This document shows positions 1-8,534 of a stretch of 64,000 bases of DNA, piece after piece. The stretch lies in contig NZ_JAJUBC010000014.1 in NCBI RefSeq assembly GCF_028683095.1, positions 91,910-155,909 of the forward strand, given 5' to 3'. The notes below the pieces were generated by a model that was not told the DNA's origin, searched no databases, and was given only the letters and a program-made list of their open reading frames with translations. The stretch's first letter is position 1. Each line of letters opens with the position of its first letter. The position numbers and the translations under genes were made by a program. Origin of the DNA: Enterovibrio gelatinilyticus (GTDB lineage Bacteria; Pseudomonadota; Gammaproteobacteria; Enterobacterales; Vibrionaceae).

Positions 1-1080
1 GAAACTAATGCTGTATTCAGAAGAAGACTGAGTGATAAGCACAACAGAAACGCCAGCGGTAGACATCGCACCGAATACACGAGCCGCCATACCTACCATG
101 CCTTTCATGCCAGGACCTGACACGTTCACCATGCTAAGGTCACTCAACGTGGTAATGCCTTTGATTGCCAGCTTATCTTCACCATTGTCGATCCCGATCA
201 ACGTACCTGCACCTTGAGGGTTGGCCGTGTTTTTGATCAAGCATGGAATGTGGAAACGCGCGATGGGAAGGATGGTTTTCGGGTGGAGGACTTTAGCACC
301 AAAGTAAGACAGTTCCATTGCCTCTTGGTAGCTGAGTGACTTAAGTAGCTTCGCATCCGGCACCAAGCGTGGGTCACAGCTATATACGCCATCTACGTCA
401 GTCCAAATTTCACAACACTCGGCACGCGCACACGCGGCAAGCACTGCTGCAGAGTAATCAGAACCGTTTCGGCCCAAAGTCACCAGCTCACCTTTTTCGT
501 TAGAAGCTGTGAACCCAGGCATAAGACCAATGTGTTTCGCAGGAATTGGCTCTCGCTTGAAGTTGTCTGAAGAGACTTCAATATCAACCATGGCTTCAAG
601 GTAATCCCCTTTCGCCTGCAGATAATGCACAGGGTCGATCACAAATGTTTTGTGACCGCGGGCTTGCAGCAAGGCTGACATGGTCGCGATAGAGAGGCGT
701 TCACCTTTACTGATAATGCGGGCGTAAATGTTGTCAGGACAAAGGCCTAGCAGTGCAATACCATGAATGTATTGCTTGAGCTGGCCAATTGAGCGTTCTA
801 GTTCAACGTACAAAGAAGCTTTATCAAAATCCGCTTCCATATCAGCAAGGCCATCAAATAGCGCCGAGAAAATTGACTCGATGAGTGCGACTTGGCTGTC
901 TGCTTCACCATGCTTGACGGTGTTATCAATGACATCGACCAATGCATTGGTGATTTTTGCGGGGGCGGACAATACCGCTGACACGTCACTTTGACAGGTA
1001 TTGCTTGTGATGATCTCTGCTGCGCGGCTAAATCGTTCCGCATTGGCTAGCGATGTGCCACCAAATTTTAAAACTCGCAT
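1..1080 (-). CDS. thrA: Bifunctional aspartokinase I / homoserine dehydrogenase I, N-terminal part (cut by window edge)
   Basis: Only the first 360 codons lie in the window; the frame is open to base 1. The enzyme phosphorylates aspartate and later reduces aspartate semialdehyde to homoserine for threonine and methionine synthesis. The start [17 protein letters not shown] is the kinase nucleotide/aspartate motif (KFGGTS), followed by [10 protein letters not shown], the [15 protein letters not shown] substrate-binding segment and [10 protein letters not shown], and the frame ends inside the regulatory ACT region ([14 protein letters not shown]). These segments match E. coli ThrA nearly residue for residue, which separates it from LysC and MetL. 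The start is fixed by GGAGG about 5 bases upstream. It follows a threonine leader peptide and attenuator on the same strand, the usual thrLABC arrangement. The dehydrogenase half cannot be seen. Confidence 0.95.
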   Translation of the reverse strand, partial: MRVLKFGGTSLANAERFSRAAEIITSNTCQSDVSAVLSAPAKITNALVDVIDNTVKHGEADSQVALIESIFSALFDGLADMEADFDKASLYVELERSIGQLKQYIHGIALLGLCPDNIYARIISKGERLSIATMSALLQARGHKTFVIDPVHYLQAKGDYLEAMVDIEVSSDNFKREPIPAKHIGLMPGFTASNEKGELVTLGRNGSDYSAAVLAACARAECCEIWTDVDGVYSCDPRLVPDAKLLKSLSYQEAMELSYFGAKVLHPKTILPIARFHIPCLIKNTANPQGAGTLIGIDNGEDKLAIKGITTLSDLSMVNVSGPGMKGMVGMAARVFGAMSTAGVSVVLITQSSSEYSISF

Positions 1081-1130
1081 CCTTACCTCCAACTCCTTCC
1101 TGAATCCGAAGATTCAATAACAAATAAGCG

Positions 1131-1170
1131 AAAAAAAAGCCCGCACATCTTTTTAGTGCGGGCTTCTTTT
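1131..1170 (-). terminator. thr operon attenuator terminator
   Basis: On the minus strand, AGCCCGCAC (1164-1156) pairs with GTGCGGGCT (1146-1138), followed by a run of T. The 5' arm can instead pair with GTGCGGGCT (1196-1188), which is the end of the leader-peptide coding sequence, giving the mutually exclusive antiterminator. This is the classic amino-acid attenuation layout about 60 bases before the thrA start. Confidence 0.9.
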
Positions 1171-1186
1171 AAAAATTCTGTGCATG

Positions 1187-1258
1187 TCAGCCCGCACCTT
1201 CACCTGTGGTGATGGTAATAATGGTAATAATGTTCGTGGTGCCGACTGTATGAAGCAT
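1187..1258 (-). CDS. thrL: Threonine operon leader peptide, 23 aa
   Basis: A 23-codon ORF reads Met-Leu-His-Thr-Val-Gly, then a run of Thr and Ile codons, and ends TTGEGAG. It contains 8 Thr and 5 Ile codons, and the last residues match the end of E. coli ThrL (TTGNGAG). Ribosome stalling on Thr/Ile codons when these charged tRNAs are scarce should favour the antiterminator and so expression of thrA downstream. AAGGAAGG about 10 bases upstream is the likely ribosome site. The final codons (GGT GCG GGC) form the 5' arm of the antiterminator. A possible promoter, TTGACC (1319-1314) with a 17-base spacer to TAAAGG (1296-1291), is weak and uncertain. Confidence 0.9.
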   Translation of the reverse strand: MLHTVGTTNIITIITITTGEGAG

Positions 1259-1490
1259 CGCTTCGGACCTTCCTTGCTGCTTTTTTATAACCTTTACTCA
1301 AGGCAGGGTATCAGGTCAACAAAAATTTAAGTTATCTGTCAAAAAAACGCATCAATTCGCAAGATTAAATTAACATTATTAAAAGATGAGAGAGCGCAGC
1401 ATTCCGCCCCTTGACGCTTGCGATTGTTCAGTGAGCACGACATAGTGAATTGAATCGAACAGAAAACCACCAATGGCAAAGGAGGGAACC

Positions 1491-3206
1491 ATGGCTGTTG
1501 AAATGGAGGAACTGGTTGCACAAACCATATTACAAGGCTCTGACGCCATGTATGGGCGCTTTTTAGATGTCACTGCTGGCGCACAAGAACGGTTTGAACA
1601 GCGAGACTGGAAAAGCGTGCAAAGCGCACTAAAAACCCGCATTAACTTTTACGACCATCATGTGGCACTGGTAAGCCAACAGCTAAAAACCATGCTGGAC
1701 AAACAGCATGCTACGCGTTCATTTTTAATGGCCGTTAAAGAGTCTTACAGTCACCTACTAGACGATTATCCTCGGTATGACATTGCGGAGAGTTTTTTCA
1801 ACTCGGTCTATTGTCGGATGTTCGACCATCGAAATATTCGTCGCGACAAGTTGTTTGTTAACAGCTCCCAAGGTGGTCGAATTCCAAAATACCCAACGCC
1901 ACTGCTAAAACGTTACCCTTCACAACAAAACCTTATTCAAACCGTTGAGCGCATCCTTGATGACACCCCTTTTACGCTCCCTTGGGTGAATAAGGCGCGG
2001 GATGTTCATCGTATTGTTGAATCGCTTCAACACCGATTAGGGCCGCAATTGACCAACGAAATTACGATCGATATGGTGCGCGAGCCCTTCTTTCGTAATA
2101 AAGCAGCTTACTTAATCGGACGAATTGATATGGCAAATCAAACCCGTCCTTTAGTGCTCCCGCTTCTAGTCAATTCTCACGGTGAGCTGTATGTCGATGC
2201 CTGCATCACCGATTCTGATGAAGTGAGTGTCATCTTTGGTTTCGCTCGCTCCTACTTTATGGTGTACGCCCCTGCACCAGCAGCACTCGTAGATTTTCTG
2301 AATCAACTGATGCCTCACAAAACACCAGCGCAGCTCTACACGGCGATTGGTTGTCAGAAACACGGTAAAACCGAGCTTTATCGAGAGTTCTTGCAACACA
2401 TGGACAATTCCGATGATCAGTTTGTTGTCGCGCCCGGTATCAAAGGCATGGTGATGTCTGTGTTCACACTGCCATCCTATGGCTTTGTGTTCAAAATCAT
2501 AAAAGACAAATTTGCCCCTCAAAAAGATGTCACTCACGCCGTGGTCAAAGAGAAATACCAGTTAGTTAAAGAACACGACCGTGTGGGTCGAATGGCCGAC
2601 ACACTCGATTACCGCCATTTCATATTTCCGCGACACCGTTTTAGTGAATTATTGATTGAAGAGCTGTTAGAGGTCGCCCCATCAAACATCAAACTGACAA
2701 ACAAAGAAGTGCACATTCGTCACCTATATATGGAACGACGGATGATCCCGCTTAACATGTATCTTGAACAGGCTGATGACGATGAATTGCGTGAGGCTGT
2801 GCAAGAGTATGGCGATGCCATTAAACAGCTAGCCGCAGCCAACATTTTTGCCGGAGACATGTTGTTCAAAAACTTTGGGGTATCACGCCACAGCCGCGTC
2901 ATTTTCTATGACTATGATGAAATTTCCTACCTCACTGAGGTGAACTTTCGCCATATACCAGCACCGCGCTTTCCTGAAGATGAAATGGCCGCCGAGCCTT
3001 GGTATAGCGTGGGAGAATATGATGTCTTCCCTGAAGAGTTTCGCACCTTTTTGTTAATCAATCCTAAAATCCGAGCGTTGTTCGACGAACTGCACTCAGA
3101 TTTGTTTGATGCTAACTACTGGAAGAGCCTTCAAAACAACATTCAGCAAGGCCAGTTCAACGATGTATTCCCATACAGTGAGGTATCTCGTTTTTCCAAC
3201 CTTTAA
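1491..3206 (+). CDS. aceK: Isocitrate dehydrogenase kinase/phosphatase
   Basis: A 571-residue cytoplasmic enzyme that phosphorylates isocitrate dehydrogenase to push carbon into the glyoxylate shunt and also reverses that reaction. Start and end align with E. coli Ace[18 protein letters not shown] near residue 5, the ATP-binding [26 protein letters not shown] segment in the middle (given here in two overlapping pieces: [15 protein letters not shown] and [11 protein letters not shown]), [16 protein letters not shown], and the kinase-fold [12 protein letters not shown] / VIFYDYDE motifs. A frame-compatible ATG at 1473 exists, but AAAGGAGGG at 1479-1486 sits between the two ATGs and places translation at 1491, which also matches the homologue. 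Unlike E. coli, aceB and aceA are not next to it; its neighbours are the divergent thr leader and a small membrane-barrel gene. Confidence 0.94.
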   Translation: MAVEMEELVAQTILQGSDAMYGRFLDVTAGAQERFEQRDWKSVQSALKTRINFYDHHVALVSQQLKTMLDKQHATRSFLMAVKESYSHLLDDYPRYDIAESFFNSVYCRMFDHRNIRRDKLFVNSSQGGRIPKYPTPLLKRYPSQQNLIQTVERILDDTPFTLPWVNKARDVHRIVESLQHRLGPQLTNEITIDMVREPFFRNKAAYLIGRIDMANQTRPLVLPLLVNSHGELYVDACITDSDEVSVIFGFARSYFMVYAPAPAALVDFLNQLMPHKTPAQLYTAIGCQKHGKTELYREFLQHMDNSDDQFVVAPGIKGMVMSVFTLPSYGFVFKIIKDKFAPQKDVTHAVVKEKYQLVKEHDRVGRMADTLDYRHFIFPRHRFSELLIEELLEVAPSNIKLTNKEVHIRHLYMERRMIPLNMYLEQADDDELREAVQEYGDAIKQLAAANIFAGDMLFKNFGVSRHSRVIFYDYDEISYLTEVNFRHIPAPRFPEDEMAAEPWYSVGEYDVFPEEFRTFLLINPKIRALFDELHSDLFDANYWKSLQNNIQQGQFNDVFPYSEVSRFSNL

Positions 3207-3350
3207 ATATGAGAGATTACGCACCCTCTGACAGAAAAACGTCATTATTTCAGGCGCGAAACTTGCTTCATTTTTAATCACCTCGTCATGGCGGCAATGT
3301 ACTGACATCGCTATGGCAGAGGTGAGTTAGAAGTGGCGCAAATTTCATGA

Positions 3351-3388
3351 CAGTCTAGTAACAAACTTAAGACAAGTGAGCTAGACTG
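3351..3388. repeat. 8-bp inverted repeat upstream of the small barrel gene
   Basis: CAGTCTAG (3351-3358) and CTAGACTG (3381-3388) are perfect inverted copies separated by 22 bases, so the centres are about three helical turns apart. The pair ends 40 bases before the ATG at 3429. It could be an operator bound by a protein dimer or tetramer on one DNA face; no regulator is identified. Confidence 0.4.
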
Positions 3389-3428
3389 AATCACGCAATC
3401 AAATAAAAACGAATCAGGGAGGGTATCA

Positions 3429-3905
3429 ATGAAACAATTCTTGCTTGCCATCACCCTGCAATCAGTGGCTTTTTTGACATTCGCGCAGGGTTCGTTACCG
3501 CTGTATGAATACATAGAAGACAATAACCAAACACCATGGTTTTCGCACTCAGTGTCAACAGGTGGCCAACACTTTGACAGCTGGACCATGAGCTCTGGTT
3601 ATCATTATCCCGTTCTGAAAAACATTAATGTCTACTTGGCGACGGAAATGACCACGGAGTCAGACTACAACGCCAGTGCTAAAGGTGTGCTCAGCGGGTT
3701 AGAGTTTAATTTTAGCGATTCGCTCAGCTTTGGGAGTTCGATTCAAGCAGAGCGTGTCAATGAAGAAACCGTTGGCAGCGTGGGAATGAGCAGTCAGTTC
3801 AGGCTCACAGAAAAGTTGAACCTTGAAGCCAAGTTTGATTACAGCTTGAATCAAGAACCCGCGGCCTCAGCCAACTATCAGCTGGGTGTCGGATACCGCT
3901 TCTAA
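3429..3905 (+). CDS. Small secreted protein, predicted outer-membrane beta-barrel-like
   Basis: I do not recognise a named family. The 158-residue product starts with a clear Sec signal peptide (MKQFLLAITLQSVAFLTFA, cleavage near residue 19). The mature part has alternating hydrophobic/polar stretches separated by turns (HFDSWTMSSGYHYPV, INVYLATEMTTES, GVLSGLEFNFSDSLSFGSSI, LNLEAKFDYSLNQ) and ends in YQLGVGYRF; a C-terminal aromatic residue on a final beta strand is the usual signal for outer-membrane insertion. This suggests an eight-strand or smaller barrel. The ribosome site is AGGGAGGG, about 6 bases before ATG. It stands alone, convergent with the RraA-like gene. Function unknown. Confidence 0.65.
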   Translation: MKQFLLAITLQSVAFLTFAQGSLPLYEYIEDNNQTPWFSHSVSTGGQHFDSWTMSSGYHYPVLKNINVYLATEMTTESDYNASAKGVLSGLEFNFSDSLSFGSSIQAERVNEETVGSVGMSSQFRLTEKLNLEAKFDYSLNQEPAASANYQLGVGYRF

Positions 3906-3948
3906 CTGCAATATCCAACACCTTTATTTATGGCTTACTATTCATTGC

Positions 3949-4446
3949 TCACTTTTCGTGTTCACCAAACTCAATGGGGTGTTGACTTACCATCACCCCG
4001 TTCAGATCAGCAAATACATAGTCTCCTGGAGAGATAGGGACATCATGGATGCGAAGAGGAACATTTTCGTCACCTGCTCCACGCTTCTCTGTTTTTATCG
4101 GACACACACCCAAGGCTTTTACACCTAACTGCATATTGCTCAATGCGCCCGCATCACGCACGGCACCGAATACAACAACACCTTCCCACCCATTTGTTAC
4201 GGCTAACTCAGCAAGTTGATCCCCCAATAGTGCTTTGTTCAAGTTACCGTGACCATCAACCACCAGCACTCGACCTTGGCCAGGTTTACCCAAGATATCT
4301 CTGACCTTGGTATTGTCTTCGAAACACCTCAAGGTTTCTGCTCGCCCTGAAAATGCAGGATTCCCACCAAAATCCCGCCATTGAATAGGGATCCAGTGAA
4401 CTTCGTCTCCGTGTGCATCACTAATGTCTGGCAATAAATCGTCCAT
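3949..4446 (-). CDS. RraA-family protein (RNase E regulator RraA / HMG aldolase fold)
   Basis: 165 residues after choosing ATG at 4446, which has AGAGGAAAA 7 bases upstream; a longer frame to 4521 adds a non-conserved Leu-rich stretch. Conserved RraA features are RCFEDNTKVRDIL, GRVLVVDGHGN, ALLGDQLAELAVTNGWEGVV and GAVRDAGAL. The family forms trimers; in E. coli RraA binds RNase E and slows mRNA decay, while other members are metal-dependent 4-hydroxy-4-methyl-2-oxoglutarate aldolases. The GDQLA and GAVRD motifs (the aldolase metal/substrate residues include this Asp and Arg) are intact, so either role is open. The gene is divergent from arcA across about 730 bases. Confidence 0.82.
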   Translation of the reverse strand: MDDLLPDISDAHGDEVHWIPIQWRDFGGNPAFSGRAETLRCFEDNTKVRDILGKPGQGRVLVVDGHGNLNKALLGDQLAELAVTNGWEGVVVFGAVRDAGALSNMQLGVKALGVCPIKTEKRGAGDENVPLRIHDVPISPGDYVFADLNGVMVSQHPIEFGEHEK

Positions 4447-4705
4447 GTCATTTTCCTCTGCTTGACGTATACCCCATAAAAGTAGCAACAGCAGCGAGTA
4501 ATGCCCGTCCGTCCGCCTCAAAATGAGACTCTCTTACAACCCAACGAATATGGCAATACACTAAACGTCACAAAAATGGCGAGAAATATAAAATTAAAAT
4601 GTTCAAAATCAAACATTAAGCAACAAATACTATCCTTTGATTGTTCTTCGAGAAAACACTCAGATTTTGCACACATGGCTGAGAAAACCGCATTACTCTC
4701 TTAGT

Positions 4706-4746
4706 GAAACGGTTGACCGTTTCAACACAAAGTGGTGTGATACCAC
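4706..4746. promoter_or_regulatory. Two adjacent palindromes, operator-like
   Basis: GAAACGGT (4706-4713), TG, ACCGTTTC (4716-4723) is a perfect 8-bp inverted repeat with a 2-base centre, the size of a LacI/GalR-type operator. Immediately after it, GTGGT (4732-4736), GTGAT, ACCAC (4741-4745) forms a second inverted repeat with TGGT-N5-ACCA symmetry. They lie about 260 bases upstream of the RraA-like start and 430 bases upstream of arcA. Which regulator binds is unknown. Confidence 0.45.
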
Positions 4747-4865
4747 CATGTTGTTACACAATTTTCACAGCTGTTGTAATATTACGAAATAGATTAAACT
4801 TACTGGTAAACTCTAAAGCGCTTTTTGACACAATATTCCATCATTTGTGACCACAGCGGCTGAGA

Positions 4866-4879
4866 TTGACGTATATCAA
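4866..4879 (+). promoter_or_regulatory. FNR-like binding site upstream of arcA
   Basis: TTGACGTATATCAA matches the FNR consensus TTGAT-N4-ATCAA at 9 of 10 defined positions. If FNR activates from -41.5, the transcript would begin near 4914, with TTTATT (4905-4910) as a poor -10, leaving an arcA leader of about 260 bases. E. coli arcA is known to be FNR-activated, which supports but does not prove this. Confidence 0.5.
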
Positions 4880-5178
4880 TAAAGATTAAAAAAAGTTGCG
4901 TTGATTTATTACTAAATATTGTTAGCACGCTGTTAAATGAATACAATCACCCTATCCAATGGATTTGCTAGTCAGATTGAATTGACTAGTAGCATGCAGC
5001 GCGATTAACCGCATCTGCAATCACCTTCTCTAAGGATGGCGTTTGTATCAGGAAAGTATGCTTGTTAAGCAACTTGAACATGTTTGATATACTTGTCCTG
5101 TTTGTAAATTTTCTTCATAGAGTCTGAGTACTCTGTGATTGTTAATACCAGATTCCTTAAAGAAATTAGGTAACGCCA

Positions 5179-5898
5179 ATGCAAACCCCTCATATTCTGA
5201 TTGTTGAAGACGAACACGTAACCCGTAACACGCTAAAAAGTATCTTTGAAGCAGAAGGTTACACGGTTCTAGAAGCCAACGATGGCGAAGAAATGCATCA
5301 AGTGCTGTCTCACAGTCAGGTTCACTTGGTCATTATGGACATCAACCTGCCAGGCAAAAATGGTCTGCTACTTGCGCGTGAATTACGCGAACAAGGCGAC
5401 ATGGCGCTGATGTTCCTAACTGGCCGCGACAACGAAGTCGATAAAATCTTGGGTCTAGAGATCGGTGCGGATGATTACATCACCAAGCCATTTAACCCAC
5501 GTGAACTGACTATCCGTGCACGCAACTTGCTAACTCGCGCAATGAGCCAAGGCGCTCTGCCAGAAGACAAGCGTTCAGTAGAAAGCTATGTATTCAATGG
5601 TTGGACGCTTGATATCAACAGCCGCTCACTGGTTAGCCCAGATCAAGAGCAGTTTAAACTGCCTCGTTCTGAGTTCCGTGCTCTGCTGCATTTCTGTGAA
5701 AACCCAGGCAAAATCCAAACACGTGCTGATCTTCTTAAAAAGATGACTGGCCGTGAACTGAAGCCGCATGACCGCACGGTTGACGTGACTATCCGTCGTA
5801 TCCGTAAGCACTTTGAGTCATTTGGTGATACGCCAGAAATCATCGCTACGATCCACGGCGAAGGTTACCGTTTCTGCGGCGAGCTAGAAGATATTTAA
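5179..5898 (+). CDS. arcA: Aerobic respiration control response regulator ArcA
   Basis: 239 residues, full family length. The receiver domain (about 1-120) carries the acidic pair E10-D11, phospho-acceptor Asp54 ([11 protein letters not shown]), Thr in FLTGR and Lys in ITKPFNP. The OmpR-type winged helix (about 135-235) ends [14 protein letters not shown] and [16 protein letters not shown]. ArcA~P represses TCA-cycle, respiratory and fatty-acid genes under low oxygen; its sensor kinase arcB is the convergent neighbour, separated by a shared intergenic stretch. AATTAGGTAACGCC before the ATG gives a modest ribosome site. Confidence 0.97.
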   Translation: MQTPHILIVEDEHVTRNTLKSIFEAEGYTVLEANDGEEMHQVLSHSQVHLVIMDINLPGKNGLLLARELREQGDMALMFLTGRDNEVDKILGLEIGADDYITKPFNPRELTIRARNLLTRAMSQGALPEDKRSVESYVFNGWTLDINSRSLVSPDQEQFKLPRSEFRALLHFCENPGKIQTRADLLKKMTGRELKPHDRTVDVTIRRIRKHFESFGDTPEIIATIHGEGYRFCGELEDI

Positions 5899-5926
5899 TC
5901 TTCGCTGACGCAAACGACACATACTG

Positions 5927-5954
5927 AAAAGGCCTGCATTGCAGGCCTTTTTGT
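5927..5954 (+). terminator. arcA rho-independent terminator
   Basis: GGCCTGC (5931-5937) pairs with GCAGGCC (5941-5947), flanked by A-run and followed by TTTTTG, 30 bases after the arcA stop. Confidence 0.88.
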
Positions 5955-6032
5955 TGTCTGCTTCCACCCACATATTGATTGGCAGAATCCAGCTAAAAGA
6001 AAAGGGACAAAAGCGTCAACTTTCATCCCTCG

Positions 6033-6063
6033 TCATGGCTTCATGGCTTCATGGCTTCATGGC
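6033..6063. repeat. 8-bp tandem repeat (TCATGGCT), about 3.9 copies
   Basis: TCATGGCT is repeated at 6033, 6041, 6049 and 6057 (last copy lacks one base) with no mismatch. It lies 11 bases past the arcB stop codon, in the arcA-arcB intergenic segment. Perfect short repeats like this change copy number by slippage. Confidence 0.85.
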
Positions 6064-6074
6064 AAATTGCAGGG

Positions 6075-8420
6075 CTACTTGCTGTATTCGTCCAGCCACT
6101 CCTTCAGTACACTCAAGTCGTGTTTGTAACCTTCTTTGATTTCATCAACCCAATCATCAATATTTTCCCACCATGCAGGCAGTTCAGGAGATTGAGCTTT
6201 CTGGGCGATCTTCTGAATATGTTTCAGACCAATTGAACCAGCTGCACCTTTTATCTTATGCGCCTCACTGGCAATGCCATCCTGATCTTTCGCCATCATG
6301 TTACTGTCTAAAATCTTCAGGTAGTCAGGCATCACCTCTTCAAACATGGCAATACTTTGATAAACAGGTTCCGCACCAACGATATCGACATAAGAGGTCA
6401 ACATATCGAGGTCTAACAAGGTTTCAAACATCTCTGTCGCTGGCTGATGGCGGCGAGACTCAATCACTAACTCGTGATCAGCTTCACTCTGCAAAGCTAG
6501 ACGCTCAATCACATCGGTGACGGCTGCGACACTGATAGGTTTACTGATCGCGTCATCCATCCCTTTGCGGATGTATTCTGTTTTGTCTTTGATAACATTG
6601 GCAGTCAAAGCCACTAATGGCGGTAATGATTTGCCACTCACTCTTAACACCTTTGCGATATCGAAGCCTGTCATGTCTGGCAATTGAATGTCCAACAACA
6701 ACAGGTCAAACGATTCAGTAGGGAAGGTATCTAGCGCTTCTTGTCCGCTTCGAGCAACAGTCACTGTATGGCCCAAACTCTCAAGCAAATTCAACGCCAC
6801 AGTAATGTTCAGTTCGATGTCTTCTACCAATAAAATATGAAGCGGACTTTGCTCAACTCTCACCACTTCAGTATTCACAGCTGATTCGCAAATCGGCACA
6901 GCCAAAGAAACCGTAAACGTACTGCCTTCTCCTTCTTCGGTATCAACAGTAATATCACCGCCCATCAAACGCGCCAGCTTACGCGACACCGCGAGACCGA
7001 TACCTGTACCTACCGCGTGCAAATTATCTTCGCCTTGTTGTACTTGATAATACATAGCGAATATTTTAGACACTTCCTCTTGGGGAATACCAATTCCACT
7101 GTCTTCAATGTCAAATTGCAGATAGGCCGTATCCTCTTCCACATCACAGCTCACTGTGACATTCACGGCTCCTTGCTTAGTAAATTTCACGGCATTCCCC
7201 ACCAAATTCCACAGAATTTGACGAAGACGCGTTGCATCCACTTTGACAGAGGCAGGCAGAGAGGTCAGTCTATCGAGGCTAAACCGCAGACCTTTTTGCT
7301 CAGCCATCAGCGCACTAATGTTATCAATCTCAGAGACAAAATCAGGTAAATCGACAGGCTCCGGCATCAATGCCAAACGGCTGCGATCCGATTTATCCAA
7401 GTCGATAATGTCGTTAAAAATATTGCCTAGCGTAATCGCACTTACATGAATGGTTCGCAGGTACCCCAATTGCTCGTCAGAGAGTTTGGTGTCGAGCAAC
7501 ATTCGACTTAGGCCAACGATACCATTTAGAGGAGTGCGTAACTCATGGCTAATGGTTGAGATAAATGCGGTTTTGTCCTGACTGGCTTTTTCTAAGGCAT
7601 CTTGATAACGCTTACGTTCAGTGATCTCTCGACCAAAGCCAACCAACCCTAATCGGCGTCCATCACGCGCATAAAACGGGAGTTTACGCAGTTCGAAGTA
7701 GGCTTTTCGGCCATCTTTGTATTCGAGCCACTGCTCGTAAGTGAGAGAGACGCGGTTATCAAACACTTGCTGATCGGTTTCAACAACCTTGCTGGCGACA
7801 TCTTCGCTGTAGACATCCCAGGGGGTTAGTCCCACTAAGTCTGTTTCTTTCTTACCTGTCAGCTCTTCCATTGCCTTGTTGCAGCCGGAGAACTGGCCTT
7901 TTTCATTACGGTAATAGATCAAATCAGGAGAGGCATCAATAAAGGAACGAAGAAGCGCGGTTTGTTCTGCCAATTCTACCTGCGCTTTTTCCCGCTGATA
8001 CACTTCGTTTTCAAGATCGCGCATGGCTTCTTCACGGGCTTCTTCCGCGCGTTTTCGCTCTTCAATTTCTAAATTTAGCTGGGTGATGTTATCCGTAAGC
8101 TGGCGATTGAGTTCCATGTCGCGAGCGCGCATTTCTTCAAGTTTTGCCACTAATTTGGTGAGACGTTGGCGTGACTCTTCAAGTTGATCAACGACAACGG
8201 AGAGAAAGTACACCGCCCAAGGTGTAATAAGCAGGCCAAAGAAAACAGAGCGAACAATATCGCTGTCATGAACGGTGCCGCTAAGAAATAAGGTGATTCC
8301 CACTTGCACAACGACAGCAAGTGCCACCAATGCAAGTGCCAACAACATGCTGAAGCGAACAATGCCGAGTTTGACAAGTAAATCGACATAATATTGCGCT
8401 AATAGCTTTATCTGCTTCAT
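6075..8420 (-). CDS. arcB: Hybrid aerobic respiration sensor kinase ArcB
   Basis: 781 residues, colinear with E. coli ArcB. Two N-terminal membrane helices (about 22-48 and 57-77), a coiled-coil linker (78-150), PAS domain (about 153-270), kinase core with His292 (ISHELRTPLNG) and N/G boxes (NLVGNAVKF, GTGIGLAVS), receiver with Asp577 (LLLLDIQLPDM), and Hpt domain with His721 (EAHKIKGAAGS). It senses quinone redox state and phosphorylates ArcA by a His-Asp-His-Asp relay. The redox cysteine Cys180 is present (QFSGCNKAM), but the place of E. coli Cys241 is Tyr241 (DGRKAYFELRK). Upstream on the same strand are a GGDEF gene and yhcC; the 114-base gap may hold its own promoter. Confidence 0.96.
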   Translation of the reverse strand: MKQIKLLAQYYVDLLVKLGIVRFSMLLALALVALAVVVQVGITLFLSGTVHDSDIVRSVFFGLLITPWAVYFLSVVVDQLEESRQRLTKLVAKLEEMRARDMELNRQLTDNITQLNLEIEERKRAEEAREEAMRDLENEVYQREKAQVELAEQTALLRSFIDASPDLIYYRNEKGQFSGCNKAMEELTGKKETDLVGLTPWDVYSEDVASKVVETDQQVFDNRVSLTYEQWLEYKDGRKAYFELRKLPFYARDGRRLGLVGFGREITERKRYQDALEKASQDKTAFISTISHELRTPLNGIVGLSRMLLDTKLSDEQLGYLRTIHVSAITLGNIFNDIIDLDKSDRSRLALMPEPVDLPDFVSEIDNISALMAEQKGLRFSLDRLTSLPASVKVDATRLRQILWNLVGNAVKFTKQGAVNVTVSCDVEEDTAYLQFDIEDSGIGIPQEEVSKIFAMYYQVQQGEDNLHAVGTGIGLAVSRKLARLMGGDITVDTEEGEGSTFTVSLAVPICESAVNTEVVRVEQSPLHILLVEDIELNITVALNLLESLGHTVTVARSGQEALDTFPTESFDLLLLDIQLPDMTGFDIAKVLRVSGKSLPPLVALTANVIKDKTEYIRKGMDDAISKPISVAAVTDVIERLALQSEADHELVIESRRHQPATEMFETLLDLDMLTSYVDIVGAEPVYQSIAMFEEVMPDYLKILDSNMMAKDQDGIASEAHKIKGAAGSIGLKHIQKIAQKAQSPELPAWWENIDDWVDEIKEGYKHDLSVLKEWLDEYSK

Positions 8421-8534
8421 TGAACTTCCTGATCAACGTGAATTGCAGCCATGATAGCGTTGCGCGTTGGGAAGAAAAAGAAAAAGACGCGCAGAGCCAC
8501 TTAAGACGTTAGCTGTACACGATGGGGAGGAATA

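Larger units (their letters stand above)
4447..5178. promoter_or_regulatory. Divergent intergenic region between the RraA-like gene and arcA
   Basis: No convincing gene is seen in these 732 bases. The region is AT-rich and holds two palindromes (4706-4723 and 4732-4746), an FNR-like box (4866-4879) and presumably the arcA promoters and long 5' UTR. The short open frames in it have no ribosome site or recognisable product. Confidence 0.6.

Noticed and set aside
1..1080. Reading the first gene as lysC or metL
   Set aside because: Thr/Ile leader peptide and residue-level match to ThrA ([14 protein letters not shown]-like, SSSEYSIS) fit thrA.
4501..4704. 67-codon frame between the RraA-like gene and arcA
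   Set aside because: No ribosome site or family; lies in an AT-rich divergent regulatory region.
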